A stretch of DNA of 64,000 nucleotides. Origin: an uncultured Eubacteriales bacterium. GTDB lineage: Bacteria > Bacillota > Clostridia > Oscillospirales > Acutalibacteraceae. The translations under genes and the position numbers were made by a program. Shown here piece after piece: positions 54,237 to 62,976 of this stretch; position 1 is the first letter of the stretch, and every line of letters starts with the position of its first letter. The notes under the pieces are model-generated. The model was given only the letters and a program-made list of their open reading frames with translations, searched no databases and was not told where the DNA came from. The stretch covers positions 310,001 through 374,000 of the forward strand of contig CAKVAX010000001.1 of NCBI GenBank assembly GCA_934725425.1, read 5' to 3'.

Positions 54237-55418
54237 ATGTCATATAATGGAATAGATATTTCAGACGCACAAGGAAGCATAAACTGGAGAAATGTTGAAT
54301 TAAGCGATATAAATTTTGCTATGATACGAGCGACGTTCGATTCCTCCGGGGTTGACAGTCAATTCTTAAACAATATAAATAACATTTCAAAAACCGGAAT
54401 AAACGCCGGAGCTTACCACCAGTCCAGCGCTCAAAACACAAGCGATGCAGTTGCGGAAGCAAATCACTTTTTAGCAACAATAAAAAATTACAGGTTCACC
54501 TACCCGCTCGCACTCTCAATAGAAAGCGAATCTGCAATGAATACAGGAAAAGATTTTTTCACAAATATAATCTCTGCATTTTTTAATGTAATCAAGAGTT
54601 CCGGATATATGCCTATACTTTATGCAAATCTCGAAATGCTAAATAATTATATTGATACCGAAAGATTAAACGATATTGATATATGGCTTGCCGACTGGAC
54701 TACAAGCACTGATATGGGGCCTTCGTATGATAAAAATGTAACCATCTGGCAGCACTCAAACCGCGGCAACATAAAGGGGATTTCCGGAAATGTAAACCTG
54801 GATATTTCTTATGTGAACTATCCGGAATTAATAAAAGAAAGAGGGCTTAACCACTTGAATGAAATTACTAATATCGAAACAACCAAAGAAGATTCGCAAA
54901 ATCAAGAGCCGGATTTTAACGAACCTGTATTTTACACCGTTCAAAACGGAGAAAATTTAAGAAGCATCGCAAAAAAAGTTTTTGGTGACGAAGAAAAATA
55001 TAAAAAGCTCATGGAGCTTAACAATATAACCCGTCCTATAATATTTGCGGGACAAATTTTAAGATTGCCGCCTCAAGAAAACGAATCCAATTTTATATTA
55101 TATAGAGTAAAACGCGGCGATACTCTTTGGAAAATATCAAAAGAATTTTTGGGTATAGGACCCAGATACACCGAAATTATGGAAGAAAACGGCCTTACGA
55201 ACGACATGATTTATCCCGGTCAAATTTTAAGAATACCATCTCAATCTCAAGAAAATTCAAATCAAAAAACTTATGTCGTAAAAAACGGTGATACCCTTTG
55301 GAAAATATCTCAAAATTTTTTAGGAAGCGGAAAAAGGTACCGAGAAATTATGTCCCTCAACAATTTAAAAAATAATAATTTACACACCGGCCAAGTGCTT
55401 TTGATTCCTGAAAAATAA
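54237..55418 (+). CDS. GH25-like lysozyme with three LysM domains
   Basis: 393 residues. Residues 1-200 are a GH25 muramidase fold: YNGIDISDAQGSINW with the first Asp, GAYHQSS.., DIWLADWT, and NLDISYV near the end. The central DxE pair of GH25 is changed: LALSIESE has Ser where family members have Asp (LALDIE), the Glu is kept. Three LysM domains follow (about 232-280, 287-335, 344-391), which bind peptidoglycan. There is no signal peptide. It may be a spore or phage-type lysin, or a binding protein with low activity. Ribosome site AAGGAGAG. Confidence 0.92.
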   Translation: MSYNGIDISDAQGSINWRNVELSDINFAMIRATFDSSGVDSQFLNNINNISKTGINAGAYHQSSAQNTSDAVAEANHFLATIKNYRFTYPLALSIESESAMNTGKDFFTNIISAFFNVIKSSGYMPILYANLEMLNNYIDTERLNDIDIWLADWTTSTDMGPSYDKNVTIWQHSNRGNIKGISGNVNLDISYVNYPELIKERGLNHLNEITNIETTKEDSQNQEPDFNEPVFYTVQNGENLRSIAKKVFGDEEKYKKLMELNNITRPIIFAGQILRLPPQENESNFILYRVKRGDTLWKISKEFLGIGPRYTEIMEENGLTNDMIYPGQILRIPSQSQENSNQKTYVVKNGDTLWKISQNFLGSGKRYREIMSLNNLKNNNLHTGQVLLIPEK

Positions 55419-55560
55419 TAGAATAATTTCATTTAGTAATTTTTTACACAAATTATGACAAATATTATATTTATTTTCTTTATTCAATATGTTATAATCA
55501 AAAATATTTGCAATGTAAAAAATGGAAAACTATAAAAACACGGAAGGAAAGGGTTTAAAA

Positions 55561-57081
55561 ATGTTAGAAGGCATTTGGAAAAAAATAAAAAGCGGCTCGG
55601 ATATCCGAGGTATCGCAGAAGGACCCGAAGAAAAAATGGATCTTTCAAACAAGGTAGTAGAAAAAGTTGCGCTGGCATTTGTAGTATGGCTTGCTAAAAA
55701 AAATAATCTTGATTATCCTTCTATAACTATCGCTGTAGGTCACGATTCCAGAAATTCCGCCTCAAGAATAAAAAATGTAATTATAAACTCGCTAAGAAGT
55801 TTAGGAATCAAAATTTACGACTGCTCATTAACTTCTACCCCGGCGATGTATATGTCTATGTCGGTTTTATCATGTACCGCATCAATAGAAATCACAGCCA
55901 GTCACCATCCAAGCGACAGAAATGGTTTGAAATTTTTTGTTTCTGACGGTGGAATATCGGAAAGTGAACTTAGTGAAATACTGGAAATAGCTCAAGAAGG
56001 TTCATTCCCCAATCTTGACAAAAAAGGAACTGTTCGATTTGTTAATTTAATGGATTACTATTCCGAAGAACTTAGAAATCTTATATTAACTTCCATTCCA
56101 AGCGAGCACAACAAGCCTCTTGAAGGGTTCAAAATAATTGTGGATTCAGGAAATGGCGCTGGAGGCTTTTTTGCAAATGATGTATTAAAACCATTGGGCG
56201 CTGATATTGAAGGAAGTCAGTTTTTAAATCCTGACGGAAAATTCCCTAACCATATTCCTAATCCTGAAGAGCCGGAAGCGATGAAGTCGATTGTAGAAGC
56301 TGTAAAAAGAGAAAAAGCCGATTTAGGTATTATATTTGATACAGATGTGGATCGAGCAGCCATAGTTGATTGCAACGGGCACCCTATTTCTAAAAACAGA
56401 CTTATTGCTCTTGCGTCTTCCATGGTGCTGAAAAACAATCCTGATTCCGTAATCGTAACGGATTCTGTTACCTCAGACTATTTAAAAAGCTTTATAGAAA
56501 ACTTGGGCGGCAGTCAATTTAGATACAAAAGAGGCTATCATAATGTAATAGAAATGGCAAAAGAAATAAATAGCCAGGGAGAAAACTGCCCATTAGCAAT
56601 AGAAACTTCGGGCCATGCAGCTTTTAAAGAAAATAAATTCATCGATGACGGAGCATACTTGGCTTGCAAAATAGTAATCGAAATGGTAAAACTAAAAAAA
56701 GAAAACAAAACTTTTGAAAATATACTTGCCGGATTAATAAACCCAAAAGAAGAAATAACAATTAAGATTCCTATAAAACAGGAACCTGATAAAAGTCTGG
56801 ATGAAGTGACTATAAAAATTCTTAATGATTTTAAAAACAGCGTAAATTCAAGCAAGCACATGAATTTAGAAAAAAATAATATCGAAGGCATTCGAGTAAA
56901 TTTCAATTATAAAAATAACAAAGGTTGGCTGCTTTTGCGCAGAAGTGTGCACGATCCGGTGCTTGTGCTTTATGCTGAAAGTTACACATTTAATTATTTA
57001 AAAAATATGCTAAAATCAATTAAACCTTTTCTTGCTAAAAAATCCGAATTGGATTTATCGGATTTAGAAAAATATTCATAA
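55561..57081 (+). CDS. phosphoglucomutase/phosphomannomutase family protein
   Basis: ATG at 55561 lies shortly after GGAAAGGG; the longer frame from 55522 includes that site. 506 residues, cytosolic, alpha-D-phosphohexomutase fold. The phosphoserine loop is ITASHHPSDRNGLKFF, with His before Pro-Ser as in some PMM/PGM; the Mg loop is DTDVDRAA; the sugar loop ETSGHAAFKENKF; the phosphate loop near the end RRSVHDPVLVLYAES. Substrate (glucose, mannose or glucosamine phosphate) is not decided by sequence. Confidence 0.92.
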   Translation: MLEGIWKKIKSGSDIRGIAEGPEEKMDLSNKVVEKVALAFVVWLAKKNNLDYPSITIAVGHDSRNSASRIKNVIINSLRSLGIKIYDCSLTSTPAMYMSMSVLSCTASIEITASHHPSDRNGLKFFVSDGGISESELSEILEIAQEGSFPNLDKKGTVRFVNLMDYYSEELRNLILTSIPSEHNKPLEGFKIIVDSGNGAGGFFANDVLKPLGADIEGSQFLNPDGKFPNHIPNPEEPEAMKSIVEAVKREKADLGIIFDTDVDRAAIVDCNGHPISKNRLIALASSMVLKNNPDSVIVTDSVTSDYLKSFIENLGGSQFRYKRGYHNVIEMAKEINSQGENCPLAIETSGHAAFKENKFIDDGAYLACKIVIEMVKLKKENKTFENILAGLINPKEEITIKIPIKQEPDKSLDEVTIKILNDFKNSVNSSKHMNLEKNNIEGIRVNFNYKNNKGWLLLRRSVHDPVLVLYAESYTFNYLKNMLKSIKPFLAKKSELDLSDLEKYS

Positions 57082-57084
57082 TAA

Positions 57085-57121
57085 AAAACTCATCCTCCAT
57101 CATAATAGGAGGATGAGTTTT
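57085..57121. terminator. bidirectional terminator
   Basis: A 14-base perfect stem aaaactcatcctcc with a 9-base loop, between the mutase gene (+) and the convergent 77-residue gene (-). Confidence 0.88.
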
Positions 57122-57126
57122 TTAAT

Positions 57127-57360
57127 TTACATCATTACTGTAGAACGATATTCAATTTTGATTCCGTTGTCTTTGGTTCTGGAAAGTTTTGCTTTATTTC
57201 CATTACCGTCTTCAATAGAAAGTTTTTCGATTTTGTATTGGTCAAAAAAATTAACTATAGTACTTTCGACAAACCCAGCCCACTTTTGCGGACTAATCAT
57301 CTTTTTTTCTTCATTGTCTTCTTCAAGCATTCTTTTTAGTTCATTTACTGATTCTGTCAT
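57127..57360 (-). CDS. small hypothetical protein
   Basis: 77 residues with GGAGAG before the ATG. Acidic helix (VNELKRMLEEDNEEKK) then a small mixed domain (PQKWAGFVESTIVNFFDQYK IEKLSIEDGNGNKAKL). No signal peptide and no family I know. Confidence 0.7.
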   Translation of the reverse strand: MTESVNELKRMLEEDNEEKKMISPQKWAGFVESTIVNFFDQYKIEKLSIEDGNGNKAKLSRTKDNGIKIEYRSTVMM

Positions 57361-57437
57361 TAAACATCTCTCCGATAAAATTTAAAAATTGAGCATCTCA
57401 ACGCCCGATTTAATTATATCAAATACAATAATAAATT

Positions 57438-58142
57438 TCATTTGATTTTTAAAGTTTTCAAATATTCTTTTCTATCCTGTGAAATTCTCCTGCTTTCAAT
57501 AGCCTTTTGAATAGATTTGTTATGAACCCATACATCAAGTTTTTTATTTTCTATGTATTTGACAGCAAAATCGTACTGCTTGGCGAGAGCTGTAGCGAAA
57601 TACCATGCAATCATCATATTGATATAGTACTCATCGGATTTTATATCTGCAACCAACTTTAAATACTCCGGCAAAAAATTATCGTCGAGATAGTGGGTCA
57701 TAAGCATTTCGACTCCAAATCTCACGGAATAAACTCGGTCGCTATTTATCCACTCTTTTATTTTAAAAATTAATTCCGGGAGATATTTTTTGAATATTTT
57801 TGGGCTTATTAAATCACAAGTAGCCCAGTTGTCTATATACGGAAAAAATTTCTCCAAATAGCCGATTACTCGGTTAAAATCTTTAATATTTTCAATTATA
57901 AACCCGTGCAGACTGTTTTCTTCGTGATATTTATGAGGTAAACTGTTTAAGAAATTTTCATAATTTTTTTCTTTAAAAATTTCTTTGGCAAATTTTCTAA
58001 GTTCAGGCGTTTTGACCCCTATTATCCGCGACTTTTCCACAGTAGGAATGAGCTTGGAGGTGAAATCTCGATACTTATCATCCTTCATGGCAAATAGTCT
58101 GTTTTCTATAAACTTTTCTAAATCCGTGCTCGTATTTTCCAT
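57438..58142 (-). CDS. DNA alkylation repair protein, AlkD-like
   Basis: 234 residues, HEAT-like helical repeat family. AlkC/AlkD glycosylases excise bulky N-alkylated purines. Recognisable parts are GVKTPELRKFAKEIFKEKNY, EENSLHGFIIENIKD, NWATCDLISPKIF and VRFGVEMLMTHYLDDNFLPE, where Trp and Asp line the lesion pocket. It follows the ABC-F gene on the same strand. Confidence 0.92.
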   Translation of the reverse strand: MENTSTDLEKFIENRLFAMKDDKYRDFTSKLIPTVEKSRIIGVKTPELRKFAKEIFKEKNYENFLNSLPHKYHEENSLHGFIIENIKDFNRVIGYLEKFFPYIDNWATCDLISPKIFKKYLPELIFKIKEWINSDRVYSVRFGVEMLMTHYLDDNFLPEYLKLVADIKSDEYYINMMIAWYFATALAKQYDFAVKYIENKKLDVWVHNKSIQKAIESRRISQDRKEYLKTLKIK

Positions 58143-58164
58143 TACGCGCCTCCAATATCAGTGG

Positions 58165-59706
58165 TTATATAATTTTTTCGATATCTATAACTTTTTTGCA
58201 AATATCATTATAAAATTGCCTATCATGCGAAACCAAAATCAAAGTTCCTTCCCATAATTTAAGTTGCTCTTTTAATGCATCTTTTGCCAGAACGTCCAGG
58301 TGATTGGTAGGTTCATCAAGTATAAGAAAGTTAGAATTAGTAAGCATTAATATACATAATTTAACTTTTGCTTGTTCTCCACCACTCAACAATCGTATGG
58401 GTTCCAGAACTTCCTTGCTGCTTATTGCGCACTTGGCCAGATAACTTCTTGCATCTTTTTGAGATAATTTTGGAAACTTATCTCGGATTATTTCAAGCGG
58501 ACTTAAATTATCATCTTCCCAAATGAGTTCTTGTTCAAAATATCCTAAGTGAGTGGTATCAAATGTCCACGAATAGCCTTTTACCGGAGGGATTATCCCT
58601 AATAAAGTTTTTAGCAAAGTTGATTTTCCTATACCGTTAAATCCAACGATTGCTATTTTTTCCCCATTTAAAATTTCTAAATTTATTTTTGGGAGTATTG
58701 GCTTGTTATTGTATCCTACTTCCAAATCTTTAATTATCATCGCCTTTCCTGAGCTTATAGGCATAGACTTAAAAATAAAATGTGGTTTTTCTAACTCCTT
58801 TGGAGCGACAAGTTTATCCATTTTATCAAGAATTTTTTGTCGGCTTTTAGCCTGTCTGGCAGTTGAAGCTCTTGCTTTATTTTTTTGAATATATGTTTCT
58901 AATTTGTTTATTTCTTTTTGTTGAGCTTTAAATTCACGTTCGTAACTGATTTTATTCATTTCTTTATTTTTAATGAACTTAGAAAAATTCCCGGAATATT
59001 TTTTTATATTATTGAACTCAATATTGCATATGCAATTAGTTATTTTATCCAAAAATTCGAAATCATGTGATATGACAACGAATGCGTTTTTAAAGTTTTT
59101 TAGATAATCTGTAAGCCAAATTATATGATTTGTATCTAAGAAATTAGTCGGCTCGTCGAGTAACAAAACATCGGGATTTTCCAAAAGCAATTTTGCTAAA
59201 ATAACTTTCGCGCGTTGACCTCCGCTTAAATTTTTAAGCTTAGAATCTATCCCAAAAGAATTTATTCCCAATCCATCCGCTACCTTTAGTATGTTACTTT
59301 CTATTTCATAAAATCCTCGATTTACAAGCAAACTTTGATAGTCCGAGGCTTTATTTAAAGTCTCTTCGCTACTATCTTCATCCATATTTTCGTAGATTTT
59401 TTTTAGTTTATCATCAATTTCGTATAATTCATCAAATGCAGTTTTTAAATATTCAAATATAGTGATGTCTGTGTTGATTTTGGCGTGCTGATCCAAATAT
59501 CCTAATTTTATCCCTCTTTGAACTCGTATTTCTCCTGCATCGGGAATGATTTTGCCGGAAAGAGAGTCAAGCAGAGTTGTCTTTCCGGCGCCGTTTTCCC
59601 CCACTATTCCCATATGTTCTCCCTTAAAGAGTTCAAAAGAAGCATTTTTATAAAGAATTTTATCTCCAAAAGAATGAGAAATGTTTATAGCCTCTAAAAG
59701 TCCCAT
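58165..59706 (-). CDS. ABC-F family ATPase
   Basis: 513 residues with two ABC domains and no membrane part. Walker A GENGAGKTT and GFNGIGKST; signatures LSGGQRAKV and LSGGEQAKV; Walker B VLLLDEPTNFLD and FLILDEPTNHLD. The interdomain linker (KAQQKEINKLETYIQKNKAR) is the P-site tRNA-interaction motif. These proteins act on ribosomes in translation control or antibiotic resistance; which role is not decided here. Twelve bases after rdgB. Confidence 0.94.
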   Translation of the reverse strand: MGLLEAINISHSFGDKILYKNASFELFKGEHMGIVGENGAGKTTLLDSLSGKIIPDAGEIRVQRGIKLGYLDQHAKINTDITIFEYLKTAFDELYEIDDKLKKIYENMDEDSSEETLNKASDYQSLLVNRGFYEIESNILKVADGLGINSFGIDSKLKNLSGGQRAKVILAKLLLENPDVLLLDEPTNFLDTNHIIWLTDYLKNFKNAFVVISHDFEFLDKITNCICNIEFNNIKKYSGNFSKFIKNKEMNKISYEREFKAQQKEINKLETYIQKNKARASTARQAKSRQKILDKMDKLVAPKELEKPHFIFKSMPISSGKAMIIKDLEVGYNNKPILPKINLEILNGEKIAIVGFNGIGKSTLLKTLLGIIPPVKGYSWTFDTTHLGYFEQELIWEDDNLSPLEIIRDKFPKLSQKDARSYLAKCAISSKEVLEPIRLLSGGEQAKVKLCILMLTNSNFLILDEPTNHLDVLAKDALKEQLKLWEGTLILVSHDRQFYNDICKKVIDIEKII

Positions 59707-59718
59707 TTCGATCTCCTG

Positions 59719-60309
59719 TTAAAAATTATTTTTAAAAAATTCCGAAAACTTTTTTAGCGCCACGGCTCTGTGATTAATACTTTCGCGAAGTTCATTATTC
59801 ATTTCGGCAAATGTTTCGTTGTATCCGTCAGGCTTAAAATAGGGGCAGTAGCCAAATCCGTTAGTACCTCTGGGAGGGTAAATAAATTTTCCTTCTATAT
59901 TTCCATCAAATATTTTTTCTACTACCTGACTGTCTTTTTCAAAAACAAATGCCATTGATGTACAAGCTTTAGCATTTCTGTTTTCGGTAATACATTTTTC
60001 CAGTATTTCAAAAGAGTTTTTATAACCTCCACACGCATCGGCAAACCTACCCGAAACAAGCCCGGGGAATTTGTTTAATTCTTCCAGCTCAAATCCGGAA
60101 TCATCGGCCAAAGTAGGAAGATTACAGCACCGAAAAACATTTCGAGCTTTTATTAAAGCGTTCTCGGAATATGATTTACCGTTTTCAATCGGTTCTTCTA
60201 TATTAAATTCTTTCATGCTCTTTACTTCTATATTAAGGTCGGCAAGCGCTTCTTTTATTTGAATTATTTTTCCTTCGTTGCCCGAAGCTACTACTATAGT
60301 CTTGGTCAT
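59719..60309 (-). CDS. rdgB: non-canonical purine NTP pyrophosphatase (RdgB/HAM1)
   Basis: 196 residues. It hydrolyses ITP, dITP and XTP to the monophosphates. Motifs IVVASGNEGKIIQIKEAL at the N-terminus, LADDSGFELEELNKFPGLVS and GTNGFGYCPYFKPDGYNETF are typical. First gene of the rdgB-ABCF-alkD run. Confidence 0.95.
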   Translation of the reverse strand: MTKTIVVASGNEGKIIQIKEALADLNIEVKSMKEFNIEEPIENGKSYSENALIKARNVFRCCNLPTLADDSGFELEELNKFPGLVSGRFADACGGYKNSFEILEKCITENRNAKACTSMAFVFEKDSQVVEKIFDGNIEGKFIYPPRGTNGFGYCPYFKPDGYNETFAEMNNELRESINHRAVALKKFSEFFKNNF

Positions 60310-60383
60310 TATTAAAAACTCCTCTTTTAAGTTTGTGTTTAAATTATAACAAAATCAAAATTAAAATTCAACTTACAGCAAGA

Positions 60384-60414
60384 AACAACCACCGCAAACA
60401 CTGCGGTGATTGTT
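60384..60414 (-). terminator. terminator after the AAA+ gene
   Basis: A 13-base perfect stem aacaaccaccgca with a 5-base loop, 25 bases after the stop at 60440. Confidence 0.85.
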
Positions 60415-60439
60415 CTTTATTTTGTGATAAAGAATTGGA

Positions 60440-62314
60440 TTAACCCTTCTTTTGTTTGATAACTTCCCTTATATCATCTTTGCTTATAACTATGTCTTTA
60501 AATTGCTTAGCATCAGCTTTTTCGAGTTTATTTTGGGTAGCACACTCGACGATACGTTTAATGTCAGCACCTGTCATTCCACGGAAATCACTTACGAGAT
60601 CTTCGCTGAAAGATTTTACATCCATTCCTTCTTCCAATTTGTATCCCAATAAGCAAATCGAAACTATTTCTTTTATTCCTTGTTCATTTGGAACTGAAAT
60701 TTCACATTTATCTTCTAATCTGCCTGACCTTTTTACAGCCGGATCAACTTTTTCAAGATAGTTTGTTGTAGCAAGTATTACTATTCCATCTCTTGGCTTA
60801 ATAGAATCAATCTCTGCAAGCAATGCCACTGTATCCTTGCTTTCACTGGACAAAATTCTTTTAGGACCTACAGCATCTATTTCATCTATCAATAAAATTA
60901 CAATATCTTTTCCACCATGTGTCAAAGTTCTTGCTTCGTTAAATCTTGCTCTTATTTCTTCTTCGGCTTTGTCAGTGTCTTCACATTTTCTTTTGAGTGT
61001 TACTATGTCTAAATTGTGATAAGCTGCCATGGCTTTAACCAAACTGGTCTTACCTGTTCCCGGATCTCCGTAAAGAATCATTCCTTTTGACGGAACGCCT
61101 TTATTTGTTTTCATGCATCTTTCGTGTTTTCCTATCAAGTCGTTGATTTTTTCGATGATTTCATCATTACCACCAACAACGTCTTTTATGTTAATTTTCT
61201 TTTCTCTTAAAAGTTCAATCACTTTGCGCGGATTATGAATATCTTCAATAAATTTTTCTTTTGCTTTTTCTTTCATTACAACATCTATGATGGCCTTTTT
61301 GCGTCCAAGATATCTATCATATCTGTTTTTCAAAAGTTTATATTCTTTTTCCACGCTGAGCTTTTCATCAATAGAATTCATAGCTTCAGATTCTTTTTCA
61401 ATCTTTTCTACTAAACCTATCAATTCGCTTTTGAATTTATTTATCATATCTTTCTGATTTTTATCAATTTCTTTAAAATTATCAATATTAAAATTATCGT
61501 TTATTTGTTTCTTTATATCAGAAAGCTGAATGTACATATCTCCTCTGGCTTCATCGACTACTTGTTGTTCCAAATCCTTTTTTACTTTTATCATTTCATT
61601 CAGTAAATTATTTGATTTTGTCACAAATCTTTCTACGCTTTCCTTGACGGGCATGGCAGTAGCTTCCAAGTTTTTCTGAAACACCTTGATATTGTCGTGT
61701 CTGTCGCTGTCTTTTACTTTTAAGCCTTCGATTTCTTTAATAATCTTTTCTTTTAATTCTTGAAGAGAACTGACGCTTGAGGAAAATGCTTCAAAATCTG
61801 AAAAATCTTCTGCGTACATTACGATTTGATTCATGGAAGCATTCACCGATTTAACGAACTCTGCTTTCATATCCTTTAAGCAATCATCTTGAATATTTTT
61901 GATTTCTTCTGCTTTTTTCTTTGCTTCTTGTTCGTATTTTTCTTTATCTTTTTTCTTTTCTTCTTCTTCTTGTTTTAGCAATCTATTAAGCATGTGCTCA
62001 ACATCTTTCAAATTTTCAATACAGTTAACAAAATTACTGTATTTAAATCTGTTGAAAGTAAAATTGTTTCTGGACTTCTTATTAACTTCTTGAAGATTAT
62101 TGTCTAACTTATTTCTATTAACCATATTATTGAGCTTTGAAATATCATTTTCCAAATTCTCAAATTTCTCACTATATTCTCTGCTAATATTTCTAACTTC
62201 ACTGTCGCTATATAAATGAAAAAAGCCATAATCCTCATAAGCCTGTGCGGACATTCCGCCAACCATAGAAATCAGCAAACCACAGGCTACCAAATTTTTG
62301 AGTTTTTTGTTCAT
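60440..62314 (-). CDS. AAA+ ATPase with signal peptide and long coiled coil
   Basis: 624 residues. The N-terminus is a textbook signal peptide (NKKLKNLVACGLLISMVGGM SAQA, cleavage near 25). Residues about 30-375 are coiled coil, with a Glu/Lys tract near 115-140. The AAA+ domain fills the C-terminus: Walker A GDPGTGKTS (about 415), Walker B ILLIDEIDAVGPKR, sensor 1 IVILATTN, Arg finger region RSGRLEDK, and the second region MTGADIKRIVECAT. It is most like FtsH/Vps4/proteasomal AAA domains but has no protease part. ATPases of this type are normally cytosolic, so export is odd. Strong own promoter and terminator. Confidence 0.88.
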   Translation of the reverse strand: MNKKLKNLVACGLLISMVGGMSAQAYEDYGFFHLYSDSEVRNISREYSEKFENLENDISKLNNMVNRNKLDNNLQEVNKKSRNNFTFNRFKYSNFVNCIENLKDVEHMLNRLLKQEEEEKKKDKEKYEQEAKKKAEEIKNIQDDCLKDMKAEFVKSVNASMNQIVMYAEDFSDFEAFSSSVSSLQELKEKIIKEIEGLKVKDSDRHDNIKVFQKNLEATAMPVKESVERFVTKSNNLLNEMIKVKKDLEQQVVDEARGDMYIQLSDIKKQINDNFNIDNFKEIDKNQKDMINKFKSELIGLVEKIEKESEAMNSIDEKLSVEKEYKLLKNRYDRYLGRKKAIIDVVMKEKAKEKFIEDIHNPRKVIELLREKKINIKDVVGGNDEIIEKINDLIGKHERCMKTNKGVPSKGMILYGDPGTGKTSLVKAMAAYHNLDIVTLKRKCEDTDKAEEEIRARFNEARTLTHGGKDIVILLIDEIDAVGPKRILSSESKDTVALLAEIDSIKPRDGIVILATTNYLEKVDPAVKRSGRLEDKCEISVPNEQGIKEIVSICLLGYKLEEGMDVKSFSEDLVSDFRGMTGADIKRIVECATQNKLEKADAKQFKDIVISKDDIREVIKQKKG

Positions 62315-62346
62315 ACATCTTTCCCCTTCCCTTTTAGCACAATGCT

Positions 62347-62375
62347 ATTGTATCATTTTTTTAACGGTTAGTCAA
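62347..62375 (-). promoter_or_regulatory. promoter of the AAA+ gene
   Basis: TTGACT (62375-62370), 17 bases, TACAAT (62352-62347) on the minus strand, 33 bases before the start. Confidence 0.8.
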
Positions 62376-62416
62376 CGTCTTTTTTAAAATATTTTTATGT
62401 TTTTCAAAACAAAAAA

Positions 62417-62448
62417 ATGCCTTTCAGCCCCATAAAACTGAAAAACAT
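62417..62448 (-). terminator. terminator after def
   Basis: An 11-base imperfect stem (atgcctttcag / ctgaaaaacat, G-U pairs allowed) followed by TTTTTTTG on the minus strand. Confidence 0.65.
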
Positions 62449-62471
62449 TTCAAAAATTTAATCTTAATAAA

Positions 62472-62909
62472 TTACACCAATCGAGACTTAAAAAGAATTC
62501 CATCCAAGTGGTCAATTTCGTGACAAAACGCCCTTGCTTTCAAAGATTTCCCTGAGTACTGTACGTCCTCACCTTTCCTGTTTTTTGCCTTAACAGTTAC
62601 AAACATCGGTCTTAAAGTAACTCCGTATTGACCGGGACAAGACAAACATCCTTCTTCCTCGCGTTGTTCTTCGCTTTTGCTCACTATTTCGGGATTGACA
62701 AGCTCTATAACTCCGTCGCCCACATCAATAACTACCACTCTTTTTAAAATTCCAACCTGCGGAGCAGCAAGACCTACGCCGCCTGCGTGTTTCATAGTTT
62801 CTATCATGTCGTCTATTAATAAAGAAAGGCGCTCATCAAATTTTTCTACTACTCTACATTTTTTATAAAGAGTAGGATCGCCTTCCATCAATATATTTCT
62901 TATTGCCAT
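62472..62909 (-). CDS. def: peptide deformylase
   Basis: 145 residues. It removes the N-formyl group from nascent proteins at the ribosome. The three motifs are GVGLAAPQVG, EEGCLSCPG (metal Cys) and CHEIDHLDG (metal His pair and catalytic Glu); Cys replaces the more common Gln before HE. Its own promoter lies upstream. Confidence 0.96.
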   Translation of the reverse strand: MAIRNILMEGDPTLYKKCRVVEKFDERLSLLIDDMIETMKHAGGVGLAAPQVGILKRVVVIDVGDGVIELVNPEIVSKSEEQREEEGCLSCPGQYGVTLRPMFVTVKAKNRKGEDVQYSGKSLKARAFCHEIDHLDGILFKSRLV

Positions 62910-62943
62910 ATTATCAACTCCCGAACAGACCTTTTATATTCTA

Positions 62944-62971
62944 ATTATATCATTTTTTAACAATAAGTCAA
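62944..62971 (-). promoter_or_regulatory. def promoter
   Basis: TTGACT (62971-62966), 16 bases, TATAAT (62949-62944) on the minus strand, 35 bases before def. It overlaps the end of the sortase region. Confidence 0.75.
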
Positions 62972-62976
62972 CACAA

